Source of the DNA: an uncultured Pirellulaceae bacterium
Lineage (GTDB): Bacteria > Planctomycetota > Planctomycetia > Pirellulales > Pirellulaceae
DNA length: 52,868 nt
Reading direction: 5' to 3'
Assembly: GCA_937944405.1 (NCBI GenBank)
Contig: CALDYR010000069.1
Span: 1 to 52,868 of the forward strand
The notes beneath the pieces were generated by a model. That model saw only the letters and a program-made list of their open reading frames with translations. It was not told where the DNA came from and did no database searches. Position numbers and translations under genes: made by a program. Shown in pieces: positions 27,582 through 36,728 of this stretch (within the stretch, counting starts at the first letter, position 1; every line of letters starts with the position of its first letter).

Positions 27582-28106
27582 GTGGCAGCACAAGAAGTTG
27601 ATCAAAGTCAAACTCACAGGCAAACGGCCCCCTTGGTGGGCATCATTATGGGCAGCAAATCCGATTGGCCGACGATGAAATTGGCGGCTGAAATTCTGTC
27701 GGAGCTTGGAGTCGGGTTTGAGTCGCGTGTCGTTTCAGCGCACCGAACGCCGCAGTGGATGGTGGAGTACGCTCAATCGGCGGAGGTTCGTGGTTTGAAG
27801 ATCATCATCGCGGGAGCCGGTGGGGCGGCTCATCTTCCGGGGATGGTGGCGTCGCTGACGCAGCTACCGGTGTTGGGCGTGCCGATCCAGAGCAAGGCAC
27901 TCAATGGGATGGATTCGCTGCTTTCGATCGTGCAAATGCCAGCCGGTATTCCCGTCGGTACGTTGGCCATTGGTAACGCAGGAGCGAAGAACGCCGGTTT
28001 ACTGGCGGCGCGAATGATTGGTGGCTATGATCTTGACGTGGCAAAACGTTTGAAGGATTTCACGACCAAACAGACGCAGAATGTTCTGGAGGAAATAGAG
28101 CTATGA
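27582..28106 (+). CDS. purE: N5-carboxyaminoimidazole ribonucleotide mutase (PurE)
   Basis: 174 residues from the GTG at 27582, which has AAAGGA 8 bases upstream and gives the normal family length; the ATG-like frame opening at 27450 would add 44 unrelated residues. Motifs: [22 protein letters not shown] and [11 protein letters not shown], all active-site loops of class I PurE. It converts N5-CAIR to CAIR in purine synthesis. Its stop overlaps the purK start (ATGA). Confidence 0.95.
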   Translation: MAAQEVDQSQTHRQTAPLVGIIMGSKSDWPTMKLAAEILSELGVGFESRVVSAHRTPQWMVEYAQSAEVRGLKIIIAGAGGAAHLPGMVASLTQLPVLGVPIQSKALNGMDSLLSIVQMPAGIPVGTLAIGNAGAKNAGLLAARMIGGYDLDVAKRLKDFTTKQTQNVLEEIEL

Positions 28107-29323
28107 GCACCGCTGAGAAACCCAAAAGCGGCCTTGTCCTTCCCGGCGGCACCATCGGGATGTTGGGTAGCGGGCAATTGGGTCGAATGACGACCATTGC
28201 GGCAAAATACATGGGATACAGGGTCCACGTGTTTTCCCCCGACAAAGACTCCCCCGCAGGGCAAGTCGCTGATGTGGAAATTCAGGGCGATTACGCCGAC
28301 ACCGGTGCTCTGGAGGCGTTTGCAAAACAAGTTGATGTGGTAACGCTGGAATTTGAGAACCTACCGGTCGCGGCGCTAGAAACTGCTGGCCGACATGCGT
28401 TAGTCCATCCCGGAATCGCGACTTTGAGTAAGACGCAAAATCGATCGCTGGAAAAGAACTTTCTGAAGCAACAGGCAATCCCAACGTGTCAATTTCAAAT
28501 CGTGCGTTCATTGCAGGACCTGAAATTAGCCCAAGGGTTGTTGCCGGGGATTTTGAAAACAACGACCGACGGATACGACGGAAAAGGCCAAATCGTCATT
28601 CGCGATCCAGCGGAAATCGAATCCGCGTGGCAATCGATCCAAACATCAGAAGCGATTCTTGAATCTTTTGTCGAATTCGATTTTGAGTTCTCCGTCGTCG
28701 CGGCGCGTAACAGCGCCGGCCAGTTTGCTGCCTATCCCGCGATCACCAACGAGCACAAAAACCAGATATTAGATGTATCGTATTCACCATCGAATTTGGA
28801 TGCCGGGTTAAACGACAAAGCCATCGAAATCACTCGTGATATCATGGAGGCTCTGGATACGATCGGCGTGTTATGTGTCGAATTCTTTTGTTGTGGCGAT
28901 AAGATTTTGGTCAACGAAATAGCTCCACGGCCACACAATTCGGGGCATTTAACCATTGAGGGCCACGTCACCAGCCAATTCGAACAACAGGTCCGCGCGG
29001 TCTGTGGCTTGCCGCTGGGGGCGACGTGTCAGAAACAGCCCGTGGCGATGGCGAATCTGCTGGGGCAGCACCTCAACGACGGGCAACCCCATTGGGATCG
29101 AGCCCTATCGATGCCCGGTGTCAAAGTGCATTTGTACGGCAAAGCCAAAGCCGTGGCCGATCGGAAGATGGGGCACCTAGTGGCGCTGGCAGAAACAAAC
29201 GCTCAAACCCGCGCCGATGCCTTGACCGCGCGAGAGTTAATCGCGGCAGGAGAGTCTGCCGACGCCGGTGATCGAGCGGTCCGACGGAATGTGTCAACGA
29301 TAGTGAAACAACTTTTTTTGTAG
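28103..29323 (+). CDS. purK: N5-carboxyaminoimidazole ribonucleotide synthase (PurK)
   Basis: 406 residues, ATP-grasp family. Opening [17 protein letters not shown]-binding [10 protein letters not shown], and [12 protein letters not shown] are diagnostic. It makes N5-CAIR from AIR, bicarbonate and ATP, the substrate of PurE. The start codon overlaps the purE stop by 4 bases, so the two are coupled. Slightly longer than E. coli PurK (355). Confidence 0.96.
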   Translation: MSTAEKPKSGLVLPGGTIGMLGSGQLGRMTTIAAKYMGYRVHVFSPDKDSPAGQVADVEIQGDYADTGALEAFAKQVDVVTLEFENLPVAALETAGRHALVHPGIATLSKTQNRSLEKNFLKQQAIPTCQFQIVRSLQDLKLAQGLLPGILKTTTDGYDGKGQIVIRDPAEIESAWQSIQTSEAILESFVEFDFEFSVVAARNSAGQFAAYPAITNEHKNQILDVSYSPSNLDAGLNDKAIEITRDIMEALDTIGVLCVEFFCCGDKILVNEIAPRPHNSGHLTIEGHVTSQFEQQVRAVCGLPLGATCQKQPVAMANLLGQHLNDGQPHWDRALSMPGVKVHLYGKAKAVADRKMGHLVALAETNAQTRADALTARELIAAGESADAGDRAVRRNVSTIVKQLFL

Positions 29324-29355
29324 GTTAGTGTCAGCCGTTTATAGCTGTCATTTTC

Positions 29356-30117
29356 TCACGAGTCTCCAGCTTTTTCGAGTACTTTGAAAGTTGATTCGTG
29401 TTTTCGTTTGTCTTTTGCAGGTGGCCTTGGCTTCTTTTTCCACTTGTTCTTTTTGAATTTACTAAGCTGAACGTTTCCGGCAAACCGTTTTAACACGGCT
29501 GCGATTTGGCTGGGAGTTAACTTGCCATACTTTTGTTGCCATAATAAATCGTCCAGCACCACAAGGCTCTTGCCCGGCAGAGGGGCGCAGTTGAGTTTAC
29601 GCAACTCACCGATCCGCCTGTCAGTGCGCCGTAAATGGTTGCCGTCGACGATTTTTGTGCGATAGCCAGCAACCAGAGGCGCAGCGGGATTGCCGAGTTG
29701 CTCCATGATTCCACGCATGCGACCGGCTGTTTCTTGTACCAAAGCACGAGAGACATCCATTTCAATTCCTTTGAGTTTGTCGTAAACCGATTTGACAGTG
29801 ACACCGATTTCATCTTTCTTATCAAGCCAAGCTGCGTTGACCGAAGGTTGAATCCGCAGTACCACTTCGCCCATCAGATCGGCGACTGTAGAAAACAGAA
29901 GATCGCCGATGTATTGCTGGTCGGCATGCTGATCGAAAATCCTGTCCAGACGCGCGCACGAAAGCGTGTTGGCGATCATCGCCCGCGCCATCACGATTAC
30001 TGGTTTCTGTTTCGAAAACTTTTCAAAGGCGGTTTCAACGAATTTCAGCGCTCTGCCTGATAAACCAAAGGGCACAAAGCGACTATTCTTTATGTGAAAC
30101 ACAAGCAATACACGCAA
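29356..30117 (-). pseudogene. IS4-type transposase with internal deletion of the catalytic core
   Basis: 253 codons, still in one frame. The N-terminal part (PVIVMARAMIANTLSCARL, QYIGDLLFSTVADLM, VYDKLKGIE, KIVDGNHLRRTDRR) and LPGKSLVVLDD match a transposase family of about 440 residues common in planctomycetes. The reading then jumps directly to that family's C-terminal tail (LTPSQIAAVLKRFAGNV, KKPRPP, HESTFKVLE). Roughly 190 residues including the later catalytic Asp and Glu are missing, so it cannot transpose. The first ~25 residues look non-native. The family identification is from memory. Confidence 0.75.
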
Positions 30118-30583
30118 ACAGAGTGCTGGCTAACTTAATAATGACACGCCACGTAACCGGAAGCTGACCTAATCTCAACCGATTACAGGGCCTTCGACTT
30201 CGACGAAATTGTTTCCATTGCCTCGTAAATTGTCGACACACGCCAACTCAACAAAAAAAGTTACCAAAAATAGAGAAAAAATCTGAAAAGCATGGGAGTT
30301 CTCCTTGGGTTTACCCGGATAACATCAATAGCCAAAGCCATCCAACCGCCAGCTCCTGCAAGACAAAACCTTTAATTTCGACCGGTTCGATTTAACTTAT
30401 AATAAGTCCTGCAGCCGCTAGTTTTTCGAACAGCTTTCCTTTTTTTCCTTGCGATTGGACTGGCTTTATTAAATGATAAGGTGACGTTTCAAAGCGAGTT
30501 TTCCTGCTTTCGCCGATGCGACGGGGACACTCGCCATCGTCGATCTCTTCAAACCCGACTATAAAATCCCACGACGTGCAATC
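30118..30583. other. Gene-free stretch before the PEP-CTERM protein
   Basis: 466 bases, more A/T-rich than the genes around it. It lies between the transposase remnant and a plus-strand gene and presumably holds that gene's promoter. A short GTGTCA/TGACAC pair (29328 and about 30147) brackets the transposase remnant and might be vestigial IS ends. Nothing else seen. Confidence 0.4.
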
Positions 30584-31519
30584 ATGATTAGACCTATCTT
30601 CCTACAGACAATGATGTTTTTAGGTGCCGCCATCGCATCGCAATCAATTGTTATCGCTGGCATTCAAATCGCGAATTTTTCAGATAATACCAACGACCGT
30701 TTCACTAACAGTTCGTCTTTCATCGGGGCAGGACTCGATTTTAGCGGAGTAGGGAGAACAACTGATAATGGGCGGTGGGGAACTTTAATCAGCTCAAATG
30801 CAGTTTTAACGGCAAACCATTTCAGACCAAGCGTATCGTCTACGTTTGAATTTTACTCGGGAAATGATTCATCGGCTGGGGCTTTCGAAGCCATCGTCAC
30901 TGGTGGCCAGCGCGTCGGTAGCACGGATCTGTACATTTCGTTTTTGGACCGGAACGTCGACCCATCCATCGCAGTTTACGACTTCAACACCGAATTTCTT
31001 TTTGGAGACCCCAATCCAGGCAGTCCGATCAATGCCGTTTCCGCAGGTAGCGCCCAAAACCAACGCGCGTTTATCTTCGGAGTTTCACCAACAGGCAGAA
31101 GCGCTCTGGCGACGGATCAAGCCGTTGGAGAAAACATCATTTCTGGCTTTGACGAAAATGTTGTTTTTGGAAGCGGGACAGACGTGGATACCCTCATTTT
31201 GGTGAATGACGCTGCTGGCAGCCCCAACTTTTTAACACATGAAGCCTTCGTACAAGGCGGTGACTCGGGCGCGCCGGTCTTCATCGAATCCGGCGGCGAT
31301 TTGCTGTTGTTAGGCACGAATTCCTTTCAATTGAATAGCGATCCACCTGGAACATTCCAAGCCACCGGCATTTCTCACACCGGCAACCAGACGTCGACTA
31401 TCAGTAGCATTCTGTCGGCCAACGTGATCGCCGTTCCAGAGCCGAATAGTATCATGCTGATCGCACTCATGGTATTGGGTTTAGTGAATCGCCGTCGCCG
31501 TATACAGGGCAATTGCTGA
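30584..31519 (+). CDS. Secreted trypsin-like protein with PEP-CTERM sorting signal
   Basis: 311 residues. Signal peptide (MMFLGAAIASQSIVIAG). The chymotrypsin-fold triad is visible: H79 in VLTANHF, D115 in DLYISFLD, and S228 in GGDSGAPV. The C-terminus carries VPEPNS (about 284-289), a hydrophobic stretch and RRRR, the PEP-CTERM anchor that is processed by an exosortase. The substrate is unknown; some such proteins are inactive homologs, but all three residues are present here. It converges with surE, whose stop is 30 bases away. Confidence 0.85.
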   Translation: MIRPIFLQTMMFLGAAIASQSIVIAGIQIANFSDNTNDRFTNSSSFIGAGLDFSGVGRTTDNGRWGTLISSNAVLTANHFRPSVSSTFEFYSGNDSSAGAFEAIVTGGQRVGSTDLYISFLDRNVDPSIAVYDFNTEFLFGDPNPGSPINAVSAGSAQNQRAFIFGVSPTGRSALATDQAVGENIISGFDENVVFGSGTDVDTLILVNDAAGSPNFLTHEAFVQGGDSGAPVFIESGGDLLLLGTNSFQLNSDPPGTFQATGISHTGNQTSTISSILSANVIAVPEPNSIMLIALMVLGLVNRRRRIQGNC

Positions 31520-31548
31520 ATAAACGGGCGATATGCGCTATCCATTTG

Positions 31549-32295
31549 TTATGCGTACTCGTTCCGGGACACCGAAACGTTACCGCTTAAACATGTCGCA
31601 ACGTCTTTGCCCGCGATGCGGTCGCGGGCGTTGTAGCGGCCTCGATACTGTAGACGGCTTACCGGGGCGCTGTCAGGTGACAGTTGATCCTGAAAGGGAG
31701 TGGTTAGATCTCCGTAATCATACGGCAGCGGACTGCGGTCAAGCACGCAGTCGATGATGTCCACCTCTCGATAATCGCGGTCAGGACAGTCGGGTAAATT
31801 GATGTTCAAAAGATCGCCGCCGCCCACGTCTGCGCGAGCGCACACCTCCTCGATCACGCGCCCCAGTAAACCGCGCCGCGCATCCCAGTCAAACGCACCC
31901 GGATAATCTAACCGGTGCTGCGATAAGGCCACCGCCTTCTTCCCAAAAAATGTCGCCTCGCGCGCTGCAGCAACCGTCCCAGAAATGTAAAAATCGACTC
32001 CCAAATTACCCCCGTTGTTGACGCCCGAAAACACCCAGTCGAATTCGACACCCAACTGCGTCAAACCCACACGGGCGCAATCGGCAGGCGTGCCGGTTAA
32101 ATGAAAACGCCGATCGGCGACCTGAGTCAATTGCATCGGACGCTCGAATGTCATCTGGTGGCTGATCCCCGACTGAGGCAGCGCCGGAGCAACCGTCCAT
32201 ACTTCGCCCACCCAACCCATTTCACTCAACACCGACTCCAACAACCTGATCCCTGGGGCGTCCCAACCGTCGTCGTTAGTAACAAGCACTTTCAT
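31549..32295 (-). CDS. surE: 5'/3'-nucleotidase SurE
   Basis: 248 residues. The metal-binding opening is VTNDDGWDAPG (D8, D9), followed by ALPQSGISHQMTF and the GVNNGGNLGVDFYISGTV segment, all conserved. It dephosphorylates nucleoside monophosphates in stationary-phase or salvage metabolism. The usual neighbours (pcm, nlpD, rpoS) are absent. Confidence 0.95.
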   Translation of the reverse strand: MKVLVTNDDGWDAPGIRLLESVLSEMGWVGEVWTVAPALPQSGISHQMTFERPMQLTQVADRRFHLTGTPADCARVGLTQLGVEFDWVFSGVNNGGNLGVDFYISGTVAAAREATFFGKKAVALSQHRLDYPGAFDWDARRGLLGRVIEEVCARADVGGGDLLNINLPDCPDRDYREVDIIDCVLDRSPLPYDYGDLTTPFQDQLSPDSAPVSRLQYRGRYNARDRIAGKDVATCLSGNVSVSRNEYA

Positions 32296-32797
32296 TTTTC
32301 TTTCCGTGTTCTGGTTTGCGAAACTGTCTCGTCGAACTTTTCATCGCAATAGCTAATCGCTGTCCCTTTGTGATGGCCCATCGATGAAAGTTATCAACAT
32401 GCTAACGAGCGCGCCAATGAGTGGACACACACCATATCCCCGTAAATAACGATCAAATCCCATGCCGATGGATTGAAGTTGTTGACACATTCCGCATTAC
32501 CCTTATTGATGCACCGGACGTAGCAAACCGTCCGTATGCAAGGTTTGCAACAACCGCAGCAATCGCTACCACACGCCCTTTCAGCACACTCCCTACAATG
32601 GTGGACAAAAACAACCGGCGGTTCCCATAAACGTCCTGGCCTTTGTATCGAAAACCACCCTCACAACCCTAACGCCTGCTGCCCGTTTTCGAGTTCCTGG
32701 TGTTGTTAACGTGCGACAGGGCCAACTTCCAACCTAATGTTCAGTTAGCGACGTAATAATTGGTCCAAAATCCAAGCCTCGACTCTCCCGTTCCGCT
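32296..32797. other. Gene-free stretch between surE and the HD-GYP regulator
   Basis: 502 bases between divergent genes. A 69-codon plus-strand frame (32421-32630) has no motifs. On the minus strand a piece reads like coding sequence (YKGQDVYGN..., about 32640-32480) but is broken soon after; it may be a gene remnant, not identifiable by eye. Confidence 0.4.
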
Positions 32798-34039
32798 ATG
32801 AACCAACAACAAATCCGCATCCTCACGATTGATGACAACGAAGCGATTCACGACGACTACCGTAAAGTGCTTTGCGCTCCTATCGACAACGTCAAACTCG
32901 ATGAAGCAACACAGCTTTTGTTCGGTGGCGACGATCAAGCAACGCAATCCAAATCCAACAACCACGAGTATCTGTTGGATTCTGCCTACCAAGGCAAACA
33001 AGGTATCGAACTTGTCGAACAAAGTTTAGCCCAACAGCGTCCCTACGCCTGTGCCTTTGTCGACGTCCGGATGCCACCGGGGATTGACGGGGTCGAAACG
33101 ACCAAACGCATTTGGGAGATCGACCCTAACCTCCCGGTCGTCTTGTGTACTGCCTATTCGGATCACTCTTGGGAAGAAATTTCCTCTCAATTGGATCACA
33201 CCGACATGCTGCTGATTCTCAAGAAGCCGTTTGACCCATTAGAACTGTGCCAGATTGCGGCTTCGCAAACAGCGCGGTGGAACCTGACGAAAATCGTCGA
33301 ACAGCATACTCAATCACTAGAAACGCGTGTCCAGGAACGAACTCACGAAATTTCTCAAACACGCGACGTCGTGTTCTTCACTCTCGCTCGGTTGGCAGAA
33401 TCGCGTGACTCTGAAACTGGCGAACACCTCGAACGCATCGAAAGCTACACCCGTTTGTTGGTCGAATGGCTTTCTCAAAACGGCTCCTACCAAAGTGAAC
33501 TGACCGATCATCACTGCGACCTAATCTGCCGGTCCAGCATTTTACACGACATCGGCAAGGTAGGAATTCCCGACAGCGTACTGCTGAAACCGAGCCGTCT
33601 AACGCGCGAGGAGTTTGAAATCATGAAAGATCACACGCGCATCGGTGCTGAAGCCTTAGAGGATTCGGCGTTGCATTCAAGTGCCTGTGATTTCCTTTCG
33701 ATCGCTGCCGAGATCGCTCGGTACCACCATGAAAGGTTCAACGGCACTGGATACCCACACGGAATCAGCGGCGATGAAATTCCGCTCGCTGCCCGAATCG
33801 TTGCCGTGGCCGATGTGTTCGACGCGCTCACCTCCGAACGAGTTTACAAAAAAGCCATGCCGGCCGAGGAGGCCCGCATGTTAATCATCTCCGAATCCGG
33901 AGAGCACTTTGACCCTGAAATCATCGTCGCTTTTGAAGCGCAGTGGGATCACTTCAAACAGTTTTCCCAACGCAGTAAAAACGTCCCTGCGGCGTCGCAG
34001 GTTGGGAAACCTTTGGCTCAACCGCACACGCAAAGGTGA
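32798..34039 (+). CDS. Response regulator with HD-GYP domain (cyclic-di-GMP phosphodiesterase type)
   Basis: 413 residues. Receiver domain (~5-150): acidic pair in TIDDNEA, phosphoacceptor D89 in FVDVRMPPG, and the conserved lysine in ILKKPF (142/143). A coiled-coil linker (~160-190) leads into HD-GYP (~195-385): HDIGKVGIPD with H250/D251, RYHHERFNGTGYP (H310, H311, then the GYP), and VADVFDAL. These residues fit an active phosphodiesterase. The receiver is unusually long between residues 35 and 60 (a Gln/Asn/Ser-rich insertion). The next gene, 66 bases on, is a histidine kinase, its probable partner. Confidence 0.92.
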   Translation: MNQQQIRILTIDDNEAIHDDYRKVLCAPIDNVKLDEATQLLFGGDDQATQSKSNNHEYLLDSAYQGKQGIELVEQSLAQQRPYACAFVDVRMPPGIDGVETTKRIWEIDPNLPVVLCTAYSDHSWEEISSQLDHTDMLLILKKPFDPLELCQIAASQTARWNLTKIVEQHTQSLETRVQERTHEISQTRDVVFFTLARLAESRDSETGEHLERIESYTRLLVEWLSQNGSYQSELTDHHCDLICRSSILHDIGKVGIPDSVLLKPSRLTREEFEIMKDHTRIGAEALEDSALHSSACDFLSIAAEIARYHHERFNGTGYPHGISGDEIPLAARIVAVADVFDALTSERVYKKAMPAEEARMLIISESGEHFDPEIIVAFEAQWDHFKQFSQRSKNVPAASQVGKPLAQPHTQR

Positions 34040-34105
34040 CTAATCAACGTATTGGCCGTTTAAAAAGATTCACTATCCCACCGTCTCAAAACATTGTGAT
34101 TTTCG

Positions 34106-35803
34106 ATGCACGATTTGTCACTTCATCAATCTCAGTTTAACAGCCAAACTGCGGACCGCATCTATTTTCGCGACCGTGACTTCCGCCTTATTTCTGCCAA
34201 TCAGGCATTTCTAAATGACCTGCGCTGCCAGCGGTTAGAGAATGTGGTCGGCACACGACTGAATGAAATAAGCGCGCAGTCCGACGGAATCCAGAGACTG
34301 CTGGTTGAGGCCGAAGAAAAAATCAGTCAAACCCACACAACACAAAAGAAGGAGCGCGTCCGCTGCGCCATCAACAACACCGAAGCCTTTGTGTCGCTGG
34401 AGTGTCATCCGGTATTCTCTAACGACGGAAAATTCCAAGGCATCGCTTGCCGATATTGCGTGCAAGGCTTCGCCGACCATCTGGGATTTGAAACGGTGTT
34501 GATTGATGCGTTAATGAAATCGACCCAGGACAATATCTACTTCAAGGACGTTAACTCACGTTTCATTCGCGTCAGCAACAGCATGGTCGAACGACTCGGC
34601 GCTCCGAATCTTGAAAGTATTCTTGGGACGACGGATTTTGACTATTGGAATTTCGAATGTGCTCAGGGATTTTTCGAATGCGAACGTCGTATCATGGAAA
34701 CCCGAGAACCAGTGATCGGAGTTTGCGAAAAGGAAATTCGTACCGACGGAAAAACATCGTGGGTGATCACTTCGAAAATGCCTTTGGAGGACGAGTTTGG
34801 AAACGTCTTCGGCACCTTTGGCATTAGCAAGGACATCTCGGACCTGAAAGAAACGGAATTCGAACTCCAAAAAACGAATGAAAAACTACTGGCCGCATCC
34901 CGCCGCGCTGGCATGGCGGAGATCGCCAGCAACGTGATTCACAACGTCGGAAATGTGCTCAACAGTGTGAACGTATCGCTTTCGCTGTCACGGACGGCGG
35001 TAAAAAATTCCGGGGTCGAAAACCTTTTAAAGGCTGCTGATTTACTTAAACATAACGCTAACGATCCTGAATTCCTCAGCCACAATCCCAAAGGGAAAAT
35101 TCTTCCTGATTTCCTCCGCATGTCGGCCGAAAGCCTCGCCGAAATGCGATCTTCGGTATTGGATGAACTGGAGCATCTGGGACGCAATCTTGATCACATT
35201 AAAACGATCGTCTCGATGCAACAGCAATACGCTGGCGTCGTGGCGGTCACAGAAACGGTAAGCGTGATTCAATTGGTCGAAGACGCCGTTCGGATCGGCG
35301 AATGTACGCTGTCAGCATCCAATGTTGGAATCCAAAAAGACTTTGTCGTCGACATCGAAGCAGACATCGACAAACACCGTGTTCTGCAAATCTTGGTCAA
35401 CCTGATCCGCAACGCCAAACATGCATGCGAGGATGCCGCCCATGACCAGCCCAAAACAATTTGCGTCACCATCGATCAACCCACTGACGATTTCTTCATG
35501 GTGGAAGTCAGCGACAACGGCGTCGGAATCGACGAAAAAAATCTAACCAGCATCTTCAACCACGGCTTCACGACCAAAGACGAAGGAAAAGGGTTCGGAT
35601 TACACAGCAGCGCCAACGCCGCCAAAGACTTAGGCGGTTCGCTGATCGCGACCAGCCCTGGAAAAGGAAAAGGCGCTGCATTCGTGCTCAACCTCCCTAT
35701 AAAACACACTCCTCGAACTGACGCGAAACTAACAGAGGAAGTCACCAGCATCGGGAAGATCGAACCGGAGATGAGTGCTTCTGCGGCCGGACCGACGGCG
35801 TAA
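34106..35803 (+). CDS. PAS-domain histidine kinase, HNVGN type
   Basis: 565 residues. Two PAS domains (~10-115 and ~130-250), then a coiled linker and a DHp helix with the phosphoacceptor H279 in IHNVGNVLNSV, a variant of the H-box seen in HNxGN-type kinases. The HATPase domain has N436 (LVNLIRNAKHA), DNGVGI at 470 and GKGFGLH at 494-500. No membrane segment, so it senses cytoplasmic signals. It is the likely cognate kinase of the HD-GYP response regulator just upstream on the same strand. Confidence 0.9.
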   Translation: MHDLSLHQSQFNSQTADRIYFRDRDFRLISANQAFLNDLRCQRLENVVGTRLNEISAQSDGIQRLLVEAEEKISQTHTTQKKERVRCAINNTEAFVSLECHPVFSNDGKFQGIACRYCVQGFADHLGFETVLIDALMKSTQDNIYFKDVNSRFIRVSNSMVERLGAPNLESILGTTDFDYWNFECAQGFFECERRIMETREPVIGVCEKEIRTDGKTSWVITSKMPLEDEFGNVFGTFGISKDISDLKETEFELQKTNEKLLAASRRAGMAEIASNVIHNVGNVLNSVNVSLSLSRTAVKNSGVENLLKAADLLKHNANDPEFLSHNPKGKILPDFLRMSAESLAEMRSSVLDELEHLGRNLDHIKTIVSMQQQYAGVVAVTETVSVIQLVEDAVRIGECTLSASNVGIQKDFVVDIEADIDKHRVLQILVNLIRNAKHACEDAAHDQPKTICVTIDQPTDDFFMVEVSDNGVGIDEKNLTSIFNHGFTTKDEGKGFGLHSSANAAKDLGGSLIATSPGKGKGAAFVLNLPIKHTPRTDAKLTEEVTSIGKIEPEMSASAAGPTA

Positions 35804-36728
35804 CGGTGTTGCTTCTGGTCCGGCAATTGATGAATTTCAGTAGCTCGAAACCTTACCGGGATTTTGTTTTGGCAGATCGCGGCGTCCCAGCTTTGAAGTC
35901 GCATCTTCGTTCTCGGGTTTGCGGCTCCTGCGTTCTCCCAACCCCGCCGCCAAAGGCCGGGAACGAACACAAACGACAAACCGCAGTGCCCGTTCGTTGG
36001 CGGCAAAGTGAAAAATAACTTGGGGATTGGATTGGGTCGCCGCCCCGTTTGTGCTCGTGTTTTTATGTTTAACCGTCAGCCGATAGACGTGCGTGGTTTG
36101 TGGCCGCTAAAAACTCATACGCCAGTTGTCTAACGATTAAACGAAGAAAATCGAGGGCTTGCAAAGCACGAACCTAAGAACTCCTTGATCCTAATGGAAT
36201 GTCCTAGTGGAGTGTCAGCATTGGATTTTAGGGTTAGCCGTTTTGGCGATAGCCACGGTTCCGAAACGAAAAACCGGGGCTAACGCCCAAACGGCTGATC
36301 TGAACAATCCTAATTCTTAATGCTGACAGACCACTAGCTCGATTTCAGTATTTGGCCCACTCAAGTTCTCAACCTAAGTTCTCGACTCGAATGCGTTAAC
36401 GTGGGGTTGCGCCACTGCTTCGAAATGTGCAGACCGCGGTTTTGTGATTCACGTGCTGGGCTATGGGTGGGCTACGGGCAGACTGTGGCGCGCATCCACT
36501 CCGATTTGTCGCGTGATCTGATTCACTCACTGGTGTCAGAGCCAATCCGCCGATGCGTCAGAGACTGCGGCCCATTAAGTGCTGGCAATCTCCCCTCTGA
36601 CGTTCTTCAATGGCAGAAACATTAACAAACGCCGCCCGATTTTGAAGAAATCCTAACGCGGCTATCATAAGTCGGTGGCTCGATTACGATTTCTGGGATT
36701 CAAACCACCATCATTTTACCCCTCTCCT
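35804..36728. other. Gene-poor stretch with repeats
   Basis: About 925 bases without a supported gene. It contains the MITE-like palindrome (36204-36337) and imperfect short tandem repeats near 36188-36213 (13-mer, 11/13), 36361-36385 and 36464-36485 (11-mer, 10/11). The segment ~35860-36000 reads on the minus strand as VPGLWRRGWENAGAANPRT, continuous with an antisense frame; it may be a dispersed repeat rather than a gene. A 74-codon frame at 36401-36625 has no motifs. Confidence 0.6.
36204..36337. mobile_element. 134-bp palindromic MITE-like element
   Basis: The ends are inverted repeats: CTAGTGGAGTGTCAGCATT (36204-36222) against AATGCTGACAGACCACTAG (36319-36337), 17 of 19 paired. Inside, 36236-36260 pairs with 36272-36296 (22 of 25) around an 11-base loop, so the whole element can fold into one long hairpin. 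It encodes nothing. CTAG at both ends may be a target duplication or part of the ends. Size, termini and lack of coding fit a miniature inverted-repeat transposable element. The internal GGGCTAACGCC also occurs at the left edge of the window (about 78-88). Confidence 0.75.

Noticed and set aside
36401..36625. 74-codon plus-strand frame in the repeat-rich region
   Set aside because: No recognisable content; lies in DNA with short imperfect repeats.
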